From Agreia sp. Leaf283 (lineage in GTDB: Bacteria; Actinomycetota; Actinomycetes; Actinomycetales; Microbacteriaceae), in NCBI RefSeq assembly GCF_001422485.1, contig NZ_LMNF01000001.1:193900-257899 (forward strand): a stretch of 64,000 nt of DNA, written 5' to 3'. A program made the translations under genes and the position numbers. Under the pieces are notes generated by a model. The model was not told the DNA's origin and made no database searches. It worked only from the letters and a program-made list of their open reading frames with translations. Below are positions 1 through 7,142 of the stretch, one piece after another. How positions within the stretch are numbered: position 1 is the stretch's first letter; the number at the start of each line of letters is the position of its first letter.

Positions 1-1
1 G

Positions 2-613
2 ATCGATCTGTTCAGCACGCTCGACGGCGTTATGCAGGCCCCGGGCGGGCCCGAGGAGGACCCGTCCGGTGGTTTCGGCTTCGGCGGGTGGCAGGCGCCG
101 ATGAACGACGAGGCCGTGGGCGAGCAGGTGATCGAGGGCATCCGGCGCATGGATGCGCTCCTGCTGGGTCGGCGCACCTACGACATCTTCGCCGCGTACT
201 GGCCGAACCAGCTCGTCGGCGATGGCGGTGTCGAGAACGAGATCGCGGCCGCCTTCGATGCCATCCCGAAGTACGTGGCCTCGCGGGGGGAGCCGGAACT
301 GCCGTGGCGGGACTCGCACCTGCTCGGCCCCGATCTGGCGTCCGAGATCGACGCACTCCGCGAGCGCCACCGCGAGGTGCACGTGATCGGCAGCATCGAC
401 CTCGCTCGCACCCTGGTGGCCGAGGGCCTCTTCGACCAGCTCAACCTGTGGGTCTATCCGATCGTGCTCGGCGCGGGCAAACGCCTCTTCCCGGCCGACG
501 GCCCGGCCATGAGACTCGAGCCTCTCTCGTCGTCGACGGTCTCCAGGGAGGGAACGCTCCTCCTCCGATACGGCCCGACGGGCGAGGTGCCCGCCACGGG
601 CGATATGACATGA
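2..613 (+). CDS. RibD C-terminal/dihydrofolate reductase-like protein, 5' end missing
   Basis: The reading frame is open from the first bases of the window, so the true start lies upstream; the Met at 32 is internal to the usual N-terminal pattern (DLFSTLDGVMQAPGG). The family (RibD_C, DHFR fold) holds NAD(P)H-dependent reductases, mostly of unknown substrate. Visible family marks are LLLGRRTYDIFAAYWP and, near the C-terminus, a VIGSIDLARTL...LVYPIVLGAGKRLF-type ending. A paralogue of the same family is encoded at 5493-6065. The substrate cannot be told from sequence. Confidence 0.85.
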   Translation: MDLFSTLDGVMQAPGGPEEDPSGGFGFGGWQAPMNDEAVGEQVIEGIRRMDALLLGRRTYDIFAAYWPNQLVGDGGVENEIAAAFDAIPKYVASRGEPELPWRDSHLLGPDLASEIDALRERHREVHVIGSIDLARTLVAEGLFDQLNLWVYPIVLGAGKRLFPADGPAMRLEPLSSSTVSREGTLLLRYGPTGEVPATGDMT

Positions 614-621
614 AGGAGTCG

Positions 622-627
622 TAGGCT
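622..627 (+). promoter_or_regulatory. -10 box TAGGCT for a leaderless transcript
   Basis: TAGGCT ends 6 nt before the ATG at 634, so transcription should begin at or next to the start codon. There is no clear -35 hexamer. The same box and spacing recur before the gene at 1660. Confidence 0.55.
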
Positions 628-633
628 GACAAC

Positions 634-1122
634 ATGAACCTCGACGACATTCCCATCACCACGACGACCGGTGAAGAGACCACCCTCGGCGCCTACGACG
701 GCGTGAGGCTGATCGTCAACGTCGCTTCTCGCTGCGGCCTCGCCCCGCAGTACGAGAAGCTCGAGACGCTGCAGAAGACCTACGGAGACCAGGGCTTCAC
801 CGTGCTCGGCTTCCCCAGCAACCAGTTCCTCCAGGAGCTCTCGAGCGACGAGGCTATTCAGGAGTACTGCTCGACGACGTGGGGCATCACCTTCCCCATC
901 TTCGAGAAGATCCGGGTCAACGGCCGCAACGCCCACCCGCTCTACAAGGAGCTCACCAAGACGCCCGACGTCGACGGCAAGAAGGGGCGCATCAGCTGGA
1001 ACTTCGAGAAGTTCGTGGTCACCCCCGACGGCGCGGTGCACCGGTTCAGCCCGCGCACGGAGCCCGACGACCCCGCCATCATCGGGCTGATCGAATCGTC
1101 GCTGCCCACCCCGTCGCAGTAG
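634..1122 (+). CDS. glutathione peroxidase family protein (thiol peroxidase)
   Basis: 162 aa, normal length for a bacterial GPx. It reduces hydrogen peroxide or organic peroxides; in actinobacteria the electron donor is usually thioredoxin or mycothiol-linked rather than glutathione. The peroxidatic Cys is Cys34 in NVASRCGLAPQYEKLE. The family FPCNQF loop reads FPSNQF here, so the common Cys is Ser, and Cys79 (EYCSTTWG) is a possible resolving Cys. The tetrad Trp/Asn is present in SWNFEKFVV. The start is the ATG just after a leaderless -10 box. Confidence 0.9.
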   Translation: MNLDDIPITTTTGEETTLGAYDGVRLIVNVASRCGLAPQYEKLETLQKTYGDQGFTVLGFPSNQFLQELSSDEAIQEYCSTTWGITFPIFEKIRVNGRNAHPLYKELTKTPDVDGKKGRISWNFEKFVVTPDGAVHRFSPRTEPDDPAIIGLIESSLPTPSQ

Positions 1123-1127
1123 CCGCG

Positions 1128-1640
1128 GTGCGGAGCGATCCGGCGACCGTCGCCCCGGAGCACCGCGCGGAGGCGCTGAAGGAACGCGTCTACGTCACCT
1201 TCACCAGCCTCGCGGTGGTGCTGGCGATGCAGTCGCACTCCACAGACGAGCTCAGTGCTGGCGAAGCGGCATCGACCCTGAGCATCACGGTGATCGGCAC
1301 CCTGCTCGCGGTCTTCGTGGCCGACGTCGTCTCCCACCTCGCGGTGCACGCGACCGTGCCGACAGCGGCGGAGATCCGACGCATGGCCGCGGTGAGCTTC
1401 GGAGCCTTCGCCACGGTCGTGCTCCCCCTCATCTTCATCGGGTTCGCCGCTCTCGATGCCTGGAGCGTCGACGCGGCCCTGCGCGCATCCACCATCGCCC
1501 TCACGATCTCGCTGATCGCCATCGGCTTTCTCGCCGTGCGCCGCGTGAAACTGGCCTGGTGGCAACGCCTCATCGTGCTGGGAGCGGAGTTCGCCGTCGG
1601 CGCAGCGGTGGTCGGCCTCGAACTGCTGGCGCACGGCTGA
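1128..1640 (+). CDS. small integral membrane protein of unknown function
   Basis: 170 aa from the GTG at 1128, six bases after the glutathione peroxidase stop, so probably co-transcribed with it. An open frame extends upstream but runs through the peroxidase gene in the wrong frame, so I reject an earlier start. A hydrophilic N-terminus (about 25 aa) is followed by four hydrophobic segments (for example VIGTLLAVFVADVVSHLAV and LIVLGAEFAVGAAVVGLELLA). No catalytic motif recognised. Short uncharacterised proteins of this kind are common in Microbacteriaceae. Confidence 0.7.
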   Translation: MRSDPATVAPEHRAEALKERVYVTFTSLAVVLAMQSHSTDELSAGEAASTLSITVIGTLLAVFVADVVSHLAVHATVPTAAEIRRMAAVSFGAFATVVLPLIFIGFAALDAWSVDAALRASTIALTISLIAIGFLAVRRVKLAWWQRLIVLGAEFAVGAAVVGLELLAHG

Positions 1641-1647
1641 GCACTCG

Positions 1648-1653
1648 TAGGCT
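1648..1653 (+). promoter_or_regulatory. -10 box TAGGCT for a leaderless transcript
   Basis: TAGGCT lies 6 nt before the ATG at 1660, the same arrangement as at 622. Confidence 0.55.
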
Positions 1654-1659
1654 TGATGC

Positions 1660-2277
1660 ATGGGTGGTCCCACGGAACCTCGTGACTCGCGGCTGAACGT
1701 CGCCCGGTATCAGGTCGACAAGCTCACGCCCGAGAGCGAACGCGACGACGATGCGGCCGACGCCGGACAGCCGACCATGGAGCAGCGGGCGCAGATCGTC
1801 GAGATCTCGATCCAGCAGGCCATGCGCCGGGGCGACTTCGACGATCTGCCCGGCGCGGGCAAGCCTCTGACGGGCCTGCAGAACGCCTACGACCCGAACT
1901 GGTGGATCAGGCAGAAGATCGAGCGGGAGCGTCTGACCGGACTGGGTCCGCCGGCGCTGACCCTCCGAACGGAGGATGCCGAGCTCGACGAGCGCCTCGA
2001 TGCCGCCCCATCGGAGGAGGCCGTGCGCGGCATGCTCACCGACTTCAACGCGCGCATCATCGAGGCCCGGCGGCAGCTGCAGGGCGGGCCGCCGGTCGTC
2101 ACGCGTCCGCGCGATGTCGACGCCGAGGTGCTGCGCTGGCGCGAACGGCGGGATGCGCGCTACCGGCAATACGCGGAGGCTCGGCAGCGCGAGGAGGCGG
2201 AATACCGGGCGATGAGCTGGCGAGACCGGCGAAGACTGCGCCGCACTCGGTCACACCAAGAGAATAATTTAGGCTGA
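1660..2277 (+). CDS. DUF1992 (DnaJ-homologue C28-type) domain protein
   Basis: 205 aa. The DUF1992 core is recognisable in residues about 45-110: EISIQQAMRRGDFDDLPGAGKPL followed by a short linker and NWWIRQKI. This domain is found alone in bacteria and in eukaryotic DNAJC28; its molecular function is not established. The C-terminus is highly charged (WRERRDARYRQYAEARQREEAEYRA) and probably helical. The last codons overlap an iron-box-like palindrome and a -10 box that seem to serve the next gene. Confidence 0.85.
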   Translation: MGGPTEPRDSRLNVARYQVDKLTPESERDDDAADAGQPTMEQRAQIVEISIQQAMRRGDFDDLPGAGKPLTGLQNAYDPNWWIRQKIERERLTGLGPPALTLRTEDAELDERLDAAPSEEAVRGMLTDFNARIIEARRQLQGGPPVVTRPRDVDAEVLRWRERRDARYRQYAEARQREEAEYRAMSWRDRRRLRRTRSHQENNLG

Positions 2278-2282
2278 CCTTA
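2264..2282 (+). promoter_or_regulatory. possible DtxR/IdeR-type iron box overlapping a -10 element
   Basis: The 19 bases match the classical DtxR/IdeR consensus (TTAGGTTAGGCTAACCTAA) at 14 of 19 positions; the right half (AGGCTGACCTTA) is much better than the left. A -10-like TAGGCT (2270-2275) lies inside it. It overlaps the stop of the DUF1992 gene and precedes the gene at 2347. Regulation by iron is an inference. Confidence 0.4.
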
Positions 2283-2346
2283 GTCACGGGCATCGGCCCG
2301 TGCAACCCCATTGCACCGGCAACGCCGGGCACACGAGAGTGGACAC
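2283..2346 (+). promoter_or_regulatory. short structured 5' leader with three consecutive hairpins
   Basis: Between the putative promoter and the ATG at 2347 lie three perfect small stems: CACGGGC/GCCCGTG (2285-2302, loop ATCG), TGCAA/TTGCA (2301-2315) and CCGGC/GCCGG (2316-2328, loop AAC). The first two share two bases, so they may compete. I do not recognise a known riboswitch class. Confidence 0.35.
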
Positions 2347-2676
2347 ATGAGAGAGCTTCACTATGGGGGCGGCACCCTGATCGTCGGCTACGAGGTCTGT
2401 ACCGCCGTCTTCGACTATGCCCTCGCGCTGGTGAGGTCGGGCAGGTCCGACCTGATCACCGTGCCCGTGCTGGTGAACGGCGAGGTCGACGAGTCGAACC
2501 TGCTGCTGGGGCCGACCACCCAGATCTTCTGCACTCCCGCAGGCGTGACCCACCGCGATCTCGACGACCCCGCGGTCGTCAGTGATCTGCGCGCACGCAT
2601 CGACGGACTGCATCGACCGATCATGGCGCTGTCCAACGACGCCGCGGCCTACCCGGACTTCGAGTTCGAGTACTGA
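2347..2676 (+). CDS. conserved small protein of unknown function
   Basis: 109 aa with a predicted alpha/beta character, no signal peptide and no membrane segment. It opens with LHYGGGTLIVGYEVCTAVFDYALALV and ends in the acidic FEFEY. I do not recognise the family or any active site. The start is the first ATG after the structured leader; a longer frame beginning at 2311 would run through the hairpins and is less likely. The preceding iron-box-like site is the only functional hint. Confidence 0.7.
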   Translation: MRELHYGGGTLIVGYEVCTAVFDYALALVRSGRSDLITVPVLVNGEVDESNLLLGPTTQIFCTPAGVTHRDLDDPAVVSDLRARIDGLHRPIMALSNDAAAYPDFEFEY

Positions 2677-2688
2677 GAGGCGTGCGGC

Positions 2689-2694
2689 TACAGT
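2689..2694 (+). promoter_or_regulatory. -10 box TACAGT for a leaderless transcript
   Basis: TACAGT lies 7 nt before the ATG at 2702, which points to 2702 as the 5' end of the mRNA for the TMEM175-like gene even though that ATG is out of frame with it. Confidence 0.5.
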
Positions 2695-2701
2695 TCAGTG
2701 C

Positions 2702-2755
2702 ATGTCGCCGCAACTGATCGCCCTCATCGTGCCGGTCGAGGTGCATCCTGGCTGA
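2702..2755 (+). CDS. 17-codon leader ORF, or the frameshifted 5' end of the TMEM175-like gene
   Basis: ATG at 2702 directly follows a leaderless -10 box and encodes MSPQLIALIVPVEVHPG, with TGA at 2753-2755. It overlaps the beginning of the next reading frame by eight bases. Either it is a real leader peptide that delivers ribosomes to the downstream gene by termination and reinitiation, or one base is missing or extra and this is the original N-terminus. Confidence 0.4.
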   Translation: MSPQLIALIVPVEVHPG

Positions 2756-3374
2756 GCAGACGCGGGGAGACCTCGCCCGGCTTGTCACCTTCAGCGACGC
2801 CGTCGTGGCGATCGCCGCCACGCTGCTCGTTCTGCCGCTCGCCGAGAATGCCACACAGGGCGGTGCTCCGTCGCTCGGCGAGATCGTCGCATCGAGCGGC
2901 AGCCAGATTCTGCTTCTGCTTCTCAGTTTTCTCGTCATCTGCCGGTTCTGGCTCAATCACCACGACATCATGCGAGAGCTCGTCACCTTCGACTCGCCGC
3001 TCTTCTGGGCGAACGCCGTCTGGCTCGTCTCGATCGTGCTGCTGCCGTTCACGACCAGCCTGATCGGCACGTCCGACAGCCGGGATCCCGCCACGACAGG
3101 CGTCTACATCGGCAACATGCTCGTGACCTGCCTGGCCGCCCTGGCGATGCAGTGGCACGTCACCCGCACGCCCGCACTGCAGTCTCCGCAGAATCGGGGC
3201 GCTGCGAAGCTCAAGGGCGACGTCGTGACGGCGATCACGATGGCCGTCGCCCTGATTCTCGCCGTGCTCGTGCCCGTCATCGGGCCGTGGGCACTGCTGC
3301 TGCTCGCGTTCGACGGGCTCGTCGCGCGACGCATCCACCCGAGAACGAGAACGCCGGGTCCGCCGCGTCGATGA
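2748..3374 (+). CDS. TMEM175-family (DUF1211) potassium channel-like protein
   Basis: The conserved RLVTFSDAVVAIAATLLVLPL segment is the FSD motif of bacterial TMEM175, whose helix 1 lines the ion pathway. Five or six hydrophobic segments follow. There is no ATG, GTG or TTG in this frame upstream of the FSD motif: the frame opens after a TGA at 2715-2717 and the only candidate is CTG at 2748. An internal GTG at 2805 would remove the essential FSD motif. The start is therefore unusual or the gene is frameshifted. Confidence 0.75.
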   Translation: MAEQTRGDLARLVTFSDAVVAIAATLLVLPLAENATQGGAPSLGEIVASSGSQILLLLLSFLVICRFWLNHHDIMRELVTFDSPLFWANAVWLVSIVLLPFTTSLIGTSDSRDPATTGVYIGNMLVTCLAALAMQWHVTRTPALQSPQNRGAAKLKGDVVTAITMAVALILAVLVPVIGPWALLLLAFDGLVARRIHPRTRTPGPPRR

Positions 3375-3413
3375 CGCGGCGAACCCGGCGCGGGTTCAAC
3401 TCGAGGTCAGTGC

Positions 3414-3932
3414 TCAGGCCACCGACTGCTCACGGCGCGGGAGCTTCCAGCCCGGACGCACGTAGTGGCAGGTGTAGCCGTTCGGGTACTTCTCGAGGTA
3501 GTCCTGGTGCTCCTCCTCGGCCTCCCAGAACGCGCCCGCGGGCTCGACCTCGGTGACGACCTTCGCGGGCCAGAGACCGGATGCGTCGACATCGGCGATC
3601 GTGTCGAGAGCGACCTGCTTCTGCTCGTCGGAGGTGTAGAAGATCGCCGAGCGGTAGCTCTCGCCCACATCGTTGCCCTGGCGGTTCTTGGTCGACGGGT
3701 CGTGGATCTGGAAGAAGAACTCGAGCAGGTCGCGGTAGCTGATCTGCGAGGGGTCGAAGACGATCTCGAGCGCCTCGGCGTGGGAGCCGTGGTTGCGGTA
3801 GGTGGCGTTCGGGGTGTTGCCGCCCGAATAGCCGGTGCGGCTCGAGATCACTCCCGGGCGCTTGCGGATCAGGTCCTGGACGCCCCAGAAGCATCCGCCG
3901 GCCAGGATTGCGGTTTCGGTTGTCGTGGTCAT
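3414..3932 (-). CDS. msrA: peptide methionine sulfoxide reductase MsrA
   Basis: 172 aa. It reduces the S-epimer of methionine sulfoxide in proteins. The catalytic GCFWG motif is at residues 13-17 (Cys14), and the family features GYSGG, THAE-like [12 protein letters not shown] and the C-terminal [11 protein letters not shown] are present. It is the second gene of an msrB-msrA pair: its ATG overlaps the msrB stop (ATGA), indicating translational coupling. Typical length, no anomaly. Confidence 0.96.
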   Translation of the reverse strand: MTTTTETAILAGGCFWGVQDLIRKRPGVISSRTGYSGGNTPNATYRNHGSHAEALEIVFDPSQISYRDLLEFFFQIHDPSTKNRQGNDVGESYRSAIFYTSDEQKQVALDTIADVDASGLWPAKVVTEVEPAGAFWEAEEEHQDYLEKYPNGYTCHYVRPGWKLPRREQSVA

Positions 3933-4450
3933 CGTGAGATCTCCTCGGTGCTCGTGGATGCAGTGGTGGTCGTCGTGCTCGTCGTCGATGTACTCAGCGT
4001 CGATGATGTCGAAAACAGGCTCCGGTAATCACCGTAGCCCTCCTTCTCGAGGTCCGCCTCAGGGATGAAACGCAACGACGCGGAGTTGATGCAGTAACGC
4101 AGCCCTCCCGCCTCGGCCGGCCCGTCGTCGAAGACATGACCCAGGTGGCTGTCGCCGTGGGCGGAGCGCACCTCGGTGCGCACCATGCCGAAGGCCTTGT
4201 CGGTCTTGACCACGATGTTGGCGGGGTCGATCGGAACGGTGAAGCTGGGCCAGCCGGATCGGCTGTCGTACTTGTCTGTCGATGCGAAGAGCGGCTCACC
4301 CGACACGACGTCGACGTAGAGCCCCGCGTCCTTCTTGTCCCAGAACTCGTTCTGGAACGCGGGCTCGGTAGCGTCGTCCTGCGTGACGCGGCGCTGCTGG
4401 CGGGAGAGGCGGGCTATGGCCTCGGGGGTCTTGCTGTACTGGGCTGACAC
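3929..4450 (-). CDS. msrB: peptide methionine-R-sulfoxide reductase MsrB with a Ser/Thr-rich tail
   Basis: About 173 aa from the GTG at 4450, chosen because GAGGAGA lies just upstream. It reduces the R-epimer of methionine sulfoxide. The catalytic Cys is in [14 protein letters not shown]. This is the zinc-free form: the usual CxxC pairs are absent ([11 protein letters not shown] in place of a CVVCG-type segment). After the catalytic domain comes a tail of about 25 residues made almost only of Ser and Thr, not typical of the family. Followed directly by msrA. Confidence 0.94.
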   Translation of the reverse strand: MSAQYSKTPEAIARLSRQQRRVTQDDATEPAFQNEFWDKKDAGLYVDVVSGEPLFASTDKYDSRSGWPSFTVPIDPANIVVKTDKAFGMVRTEVRSAHGDSHLGHVFDDGPAEAGGLRYCINSASLRFIPEADLEKEGYGDYRSLFSTSSTLSTSTTSTTTTTASTSTEEISR

Positions 4451-4512
4451 TGTCGTCTCCTCGTATGGTGCGCAGCTGGCTGCCGCGACTATCAGGTAGA
4501 ACAGGCGTGCAC

Positions 4513-4529
4513 CACCGGATGTTCCGGTG
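4513..4529 (-). terminator. short perfect hairpin between the AlkD-like gene and msrB
   Basis: CACCGGA and TCCGGTG pair perfectly over 7 bp with a 3-nt loop. It sits downstream of the stop at 4541 on the minus strand and upstream of msrB. No strong T run, so termination is only plausible. Confidence 0.4.
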
Positions 4530-4540
4530 TCGGCAAACAC

Positions 4541-5041
4541 TCAGGAACGGGCATCCACAACGGCCGCCGCCCTGCTCAGGAGCGGCTCGTCACCTCGCGC
4601 CCAGCGGGCGACGACGGTGTCTGCGCGGGGTCGATCCCGAGCGTCGAGAGACCGCACGAGCGGCCCGATCACGTCGTGTGCGAGCCCTTCGGCGATGTCG
4701 GGGAGGATGCTCGACCGCAGGAACCCCTCGAGCCTCGTGAGGTCGGAGGCCACGAGCACCGACAGATTGCCCTGCAGCAGGATGATCGCAGCCAGGCGGC
4801 GCTCATACACGGGAGTGGACCAGAGCAGCGAGCTCAGAGCCGTGATGTCGTCGTGTACGAGCGCGGGATACCGCCTCAGGGTGTCGCGAAGGGTCGCCCG
4901 GATGGCGCCGACCGACGCACCGTAGTACTCGATTCCGTCGCCGAAGCGGGCGCGGTGATCCTCGGCGCGCTGCCACGACGACTCGTACTGCAGCGCCTCG
5001 TCGATCGCGTCGGCGGCATCGCGCAGGTGCTGCGACGCCAC
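4541..5041 (-). CDS. AlkD-like HEAT-repeat protein, short at the C-terminus
   Basis: 166 aa from the GTG at 5041, which overlaps the preceding SRPBCC stop by one base (TAGTG), so the two are coupled. Helical-repeat features resemble DNA-alkylation repair proteins of the AlkD type: YYGASVGAIRATLRD, LSSLLWSTPVYERRLAAIILL and WARGDEPLLSRAAAVV. Typical AlkD proteins are longer and continue for further helices after the RRxAxV-like segment, but this frame stops right there. It is either a truncated remnant or a short subfamily. The assignment rests on pattern recognition only. Confidence 0.6.
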   Translation of the reverse strand: MASQHLRDAADAIDEALQYESSWQRAEDHRARFGDGIEYYGASVGAIRATLRDTLRRYPALVHDDITALSSLLWSTPVYERRLAAIILLQGNLSVLVASDLTRLEGFLRSSILPDIAEGLAHDVIGPLVRSLDARDRPRADTVVARWARGDEPLLSRAAAVVDARS

Positions 5042-5478
5042 TACTCGCTCTCGGCGACCAGGGTGCCCATCACATCGAAGAACGCGTTGTATCCGATGGC
5101 GGTCTGGTCGAGCTGGCCCTGGTCGAAACCCGGGGACTCCTGCGACATGATCATCTCGGTGCCGCCGCCGACCTCGGCGAGATCGACCGTGATCACGCCG
5201 CGCGCATCGAGCGCGGGATTGTCGGTGATGGTCATCACGAGGTGAGACGGCGCATCGACCTCGAGGTACTCTCCGATCCAACTGATCGACGTGTCGTCGG
5301 GCAGCTTCATCACGGCCTTCCACGATCCGCCCGGGCGCACATCCATCGACAGGGTCTCGGCGGGAACGTCGACACCATCGGTGCCGAACCACACGGCGAA
5401 CTTCTCCGGGTTCGTCCAGGCGTCGAAGACGGCCTCGCGAGGCGCGGCGAACGAGCGGGTGATGGTGAGTTCTGCCAT
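5041..5478 (-). CDS. SRPBCC (AHSA1-type) domain protein
   Basis: 145 aa, one START-like AHSA1 domain over its whole length: ITRSFAAPREAVFDAWTNPEKFAVWFG at the N-terminus, RPGGSWKAVMKLPDD in the middle, and SQESPGFDQGQLDQTAIGYNAFFDVMGTLV at the end. Such proteins bind hydrophobic ligands; no substrate can be assigned. A GAGGAG ribosome site precedes the ATG. It forms a coupled pair with the AlkD-like gene downstream and lies 14 nt after the DHFR-like gene upstream, suggesting a three-gene operon. Confidence 0.88.
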   Translation of the reverse strand: MAELTITRSFAAPREAVFDAWTNPEKFAVWFGTDGVDVPAETLSMDVRPGGSWKAVMKLPDDTSISWIGEYLEVDAPSHLVMTITDNPALDARGVITVDLAEVGGGTEMIMSQESPGFDQGQLDQTAIGYNAFFDVMGTLVAESE

Positions 5479-5492
5479 GGTCGTACTCCTCG

Positions 5493-6065
5493 TCAGTGCT
5501 GGTGTGTGTGCAGTGAACGGTAGCGCATCGAGATTGCTCCGTTGCCGAACCGGTGCACATCGACGAGGTCGAGGTCGAGGTGCACTGCGCGCGGGAAGAA
5601 GGGAGTGCCGCCGCCCACGACCACGGGATAGGCGAAGAAGATGTACTCGTCGACGAGCCCGGCGGCGATCGCCTGCGCGGCGAGGTGCGCTCCGCCGATG
5701 CTGATGTCGGCGGCGGCCGTGCGCTTCAGTTCCGCGATCGAGCGGGCGTCGAACGAGCGCTCGATACGGGTGCGGTCGGTGGATGCCTCGGCGAGCGTCG
5801 TCGAGAACACGACCTTCTCCGCCGCCCGCCAGATGCGCGTGTAGTCCTGCATGACCGGCTCGGGGTCGGACTCGGCTTCGGACGAGGCCCAGAACGACAT
5901 GACGTCGTACATGCGGCGGCCATAGAGGTAGGTGCCGATCGGCCGGGCGACCTCGTTGGCCGCGGCGTGCACCTCGTGATCGGGCTCGGCCCAGTCGAAT
6001 CGACCGTTCTCGTCGGAGACGTAGCCGTCGAGCGACCCGATCCCGAAATACAGCAGCTTCGCCAT
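5493..6065 (-). CDS. dihydrofolate reductase family (RibD_C) protein
   Basis: 190 aa. The N-terminus (LLYFGIGSLDGYVSDENGRFDW), the YLYGRRMYDVMSFW motif and the SIGGAHLAAQAI...FFAYPVVVGGGTPFFP segment are typical of RibD_C NAD(P)H-dependent reductases. The C-terminus ends in HTHQH. This is the second such protein in the window. A -10 box 7 nt before the ATG indicates a leaderless start of the operon with the SRPBCC and AlkD-like genes. Confidence 0.88.
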   Translation of the reverse strand: MAKLLYFGIGSLDGYVSDENGRFDWAEPDHEVHAAANEVARPIGTYLYGRRMYDVMSFWASSEAESDPEPVMQDYTRIWRAAEKVVFSTTLAEASTDRTRIERSFDARSIAELKRTAAADISIGGAHLAAQAIAAGLVDEYIFFAYPVVVGGGTPFFPRAVHLDLDLVDVHRFGNGAISMRYRSLHTHQH

Positions 6066-6072
6066 GGTCAGG

Positions 6073-6078
6073 ACACTA
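6073..6078 (-). promoter_or_regulatory. -10 box TAGTGT for a leaderless transcript
   Basis: Read on the minus strand, TAGTGT ends 7 nt before the ATG at 6065. Confidence 0.5.
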
Positions 6079-6083
6079 CTCGT

Positions 6084-7070
6084 CTACTCGGGCAACCGCA
6101 CCCGATCGTTCCGAGGCGTTCCGCGCTTCGTCGAGGCGGGCTCGATCGGGGCGTCGAGCGGCGGTTCGGTCTTCTCGCTCCTCACGAAGCCGATGCCCAC
6201 GAGGATGAGCACACCCCCGAGCAGCTGCGGAATCGTCAGCTGCTCGCCGAGCAGCAGCCAGGCGTAGAAGGTCGCGGCCACGACCTCGAGCAGACCGACG
6301 AAGGAGGCGAGCCGGGAGCCCAGCATCTCGCTGGCCGTGATGCTCGTGGCGTAGGCGATCGCGGTCGATACGACGCCGACGATCGCCAGGGGGATCCACC
6401 AGGGCGCCGTTCCGCCGAACAGGGCCACGTCGCCGAAGGTCGCCGTGAACGGCACGAGCCCGGTCAGGCCGACTGCTCCGAGCGCGACCCCGCCGATGAC
6501 CAGCCCGGCGGCTGCGAGGGCGACGGGAGGAAGGCCGTCGCTCGGTTGTGCGGCGACGAGGTAGTAGACCGCGCAGCCCACCATCGCCGCGAGCGCGAAG
6601 CCGAGTCCGAGCGCATCGAAGCTCGCCGAGCCTCCGGGCGACACGACCATGACGAGGCCGACCAGGGCGACGACCGAGCCGATCAGGACCACGGCCTTGG
6701 GCATCCGGCGCGTGCGCGCCCAGGCGAAGGCGACGAGCAGCAGCGGGGCCATGTATTCGATGAGCACGCCGGTGCCGACCGGGATGCGCTGGATCGCCGC
6801 GAAGTAGAGCAGCTGGGTGCCGGCCACGCCGATGAGCGCCATGGCGAGCACACGACCACGCGAGCGCCAGAGCGCTGACCAGCGTCCGCGCAGCATCACG
6901 ATGGCAACGGGCGAGAGCACGATGCCGCCGACGAGGGCGCGCACCGTGACGGCCGCCGCTGGGCTCCAGCCGGCCTCGAGCAGCGGCTTGACCAGGGCGC
7001 CGGAGCTGCCGAACGTGGCCGCCGCGATCACAGCGATGACGAGACCGGCTGAGGTCTGAGACCGTGGCAT
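6084..7070 (-). CDS. EamA/DMT-superfamily transporter
   Basis: 328 aa from the ATG at 7070, which has AAAGGGA upstream; the longer open frame to 7148 has no ribosome site. Ten hydrophobic segments in two EamA halves (VIAVIAAATFGSSGALVKPLL first; WIPLAIVGVVSTAIAYATSI in the second) as in drug/metabolite exporters. The C-terminus is charged and cytoplasmic. It diverges from a CGNR zinc-finger regulator with 72 bp between the starts, so that protein is a likely regulator. The substrate is unknown. Confidence 0.9.
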   Translation of the reverse strand: MPRSQTSAGLVIAVIAAATFGSSGALVKPLLEAGWSPAAAVTVRALVGGIVLSPVAIVMLRGRWSALWRSRGRVLAMALIGVAGTQLLYFAAIQRIPVGTGVLIEYMAPLLLVAFAWARTRRMPKAVVLIGSVVALVGLVMVVSPGGSASFDALGLGFALAAMVGCAVYYLVAAQPSDGLPPVALAAAGLVIGGVALGAVGLTGLVPFTATFGDVALFGGTAPWWIPLAIVGVVSTAIAYATSITASEMLGSRLASFVGLLEVVAATFYAWLLLGEQLTIPQLLGGVLILVGIGFVRSEKTEPPLDAPIEPASTKRGTPRNDRVRLPE

Positions 7071-7118
7071 GGCATTCCCTTTCGAACCGCTGTTGATGCT
7101 CCCTGATCCAGACGCTAG

Positions 7119-7131
7119 TCTCAGAATGAGT
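7119..7131. promoter_or_regulatory. small imperfect palindrome between divergent genes
   Basis: TCTCA-GAA-TGAGT sits midway between the EamA gene and the CGNR regulator start. It could be the regulator's binding site; the arms are only 4-5 bp. Confidence 0.25.
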
Positions 7132-7142
7132 AAGGAGTCAAT

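Noticed and set aside
2805-3374. GTG at 2805 as the start of the TMEM175-like protein
   Set aside because: It would delete the FSD motif and part of the first helix, which are the family's defining features.
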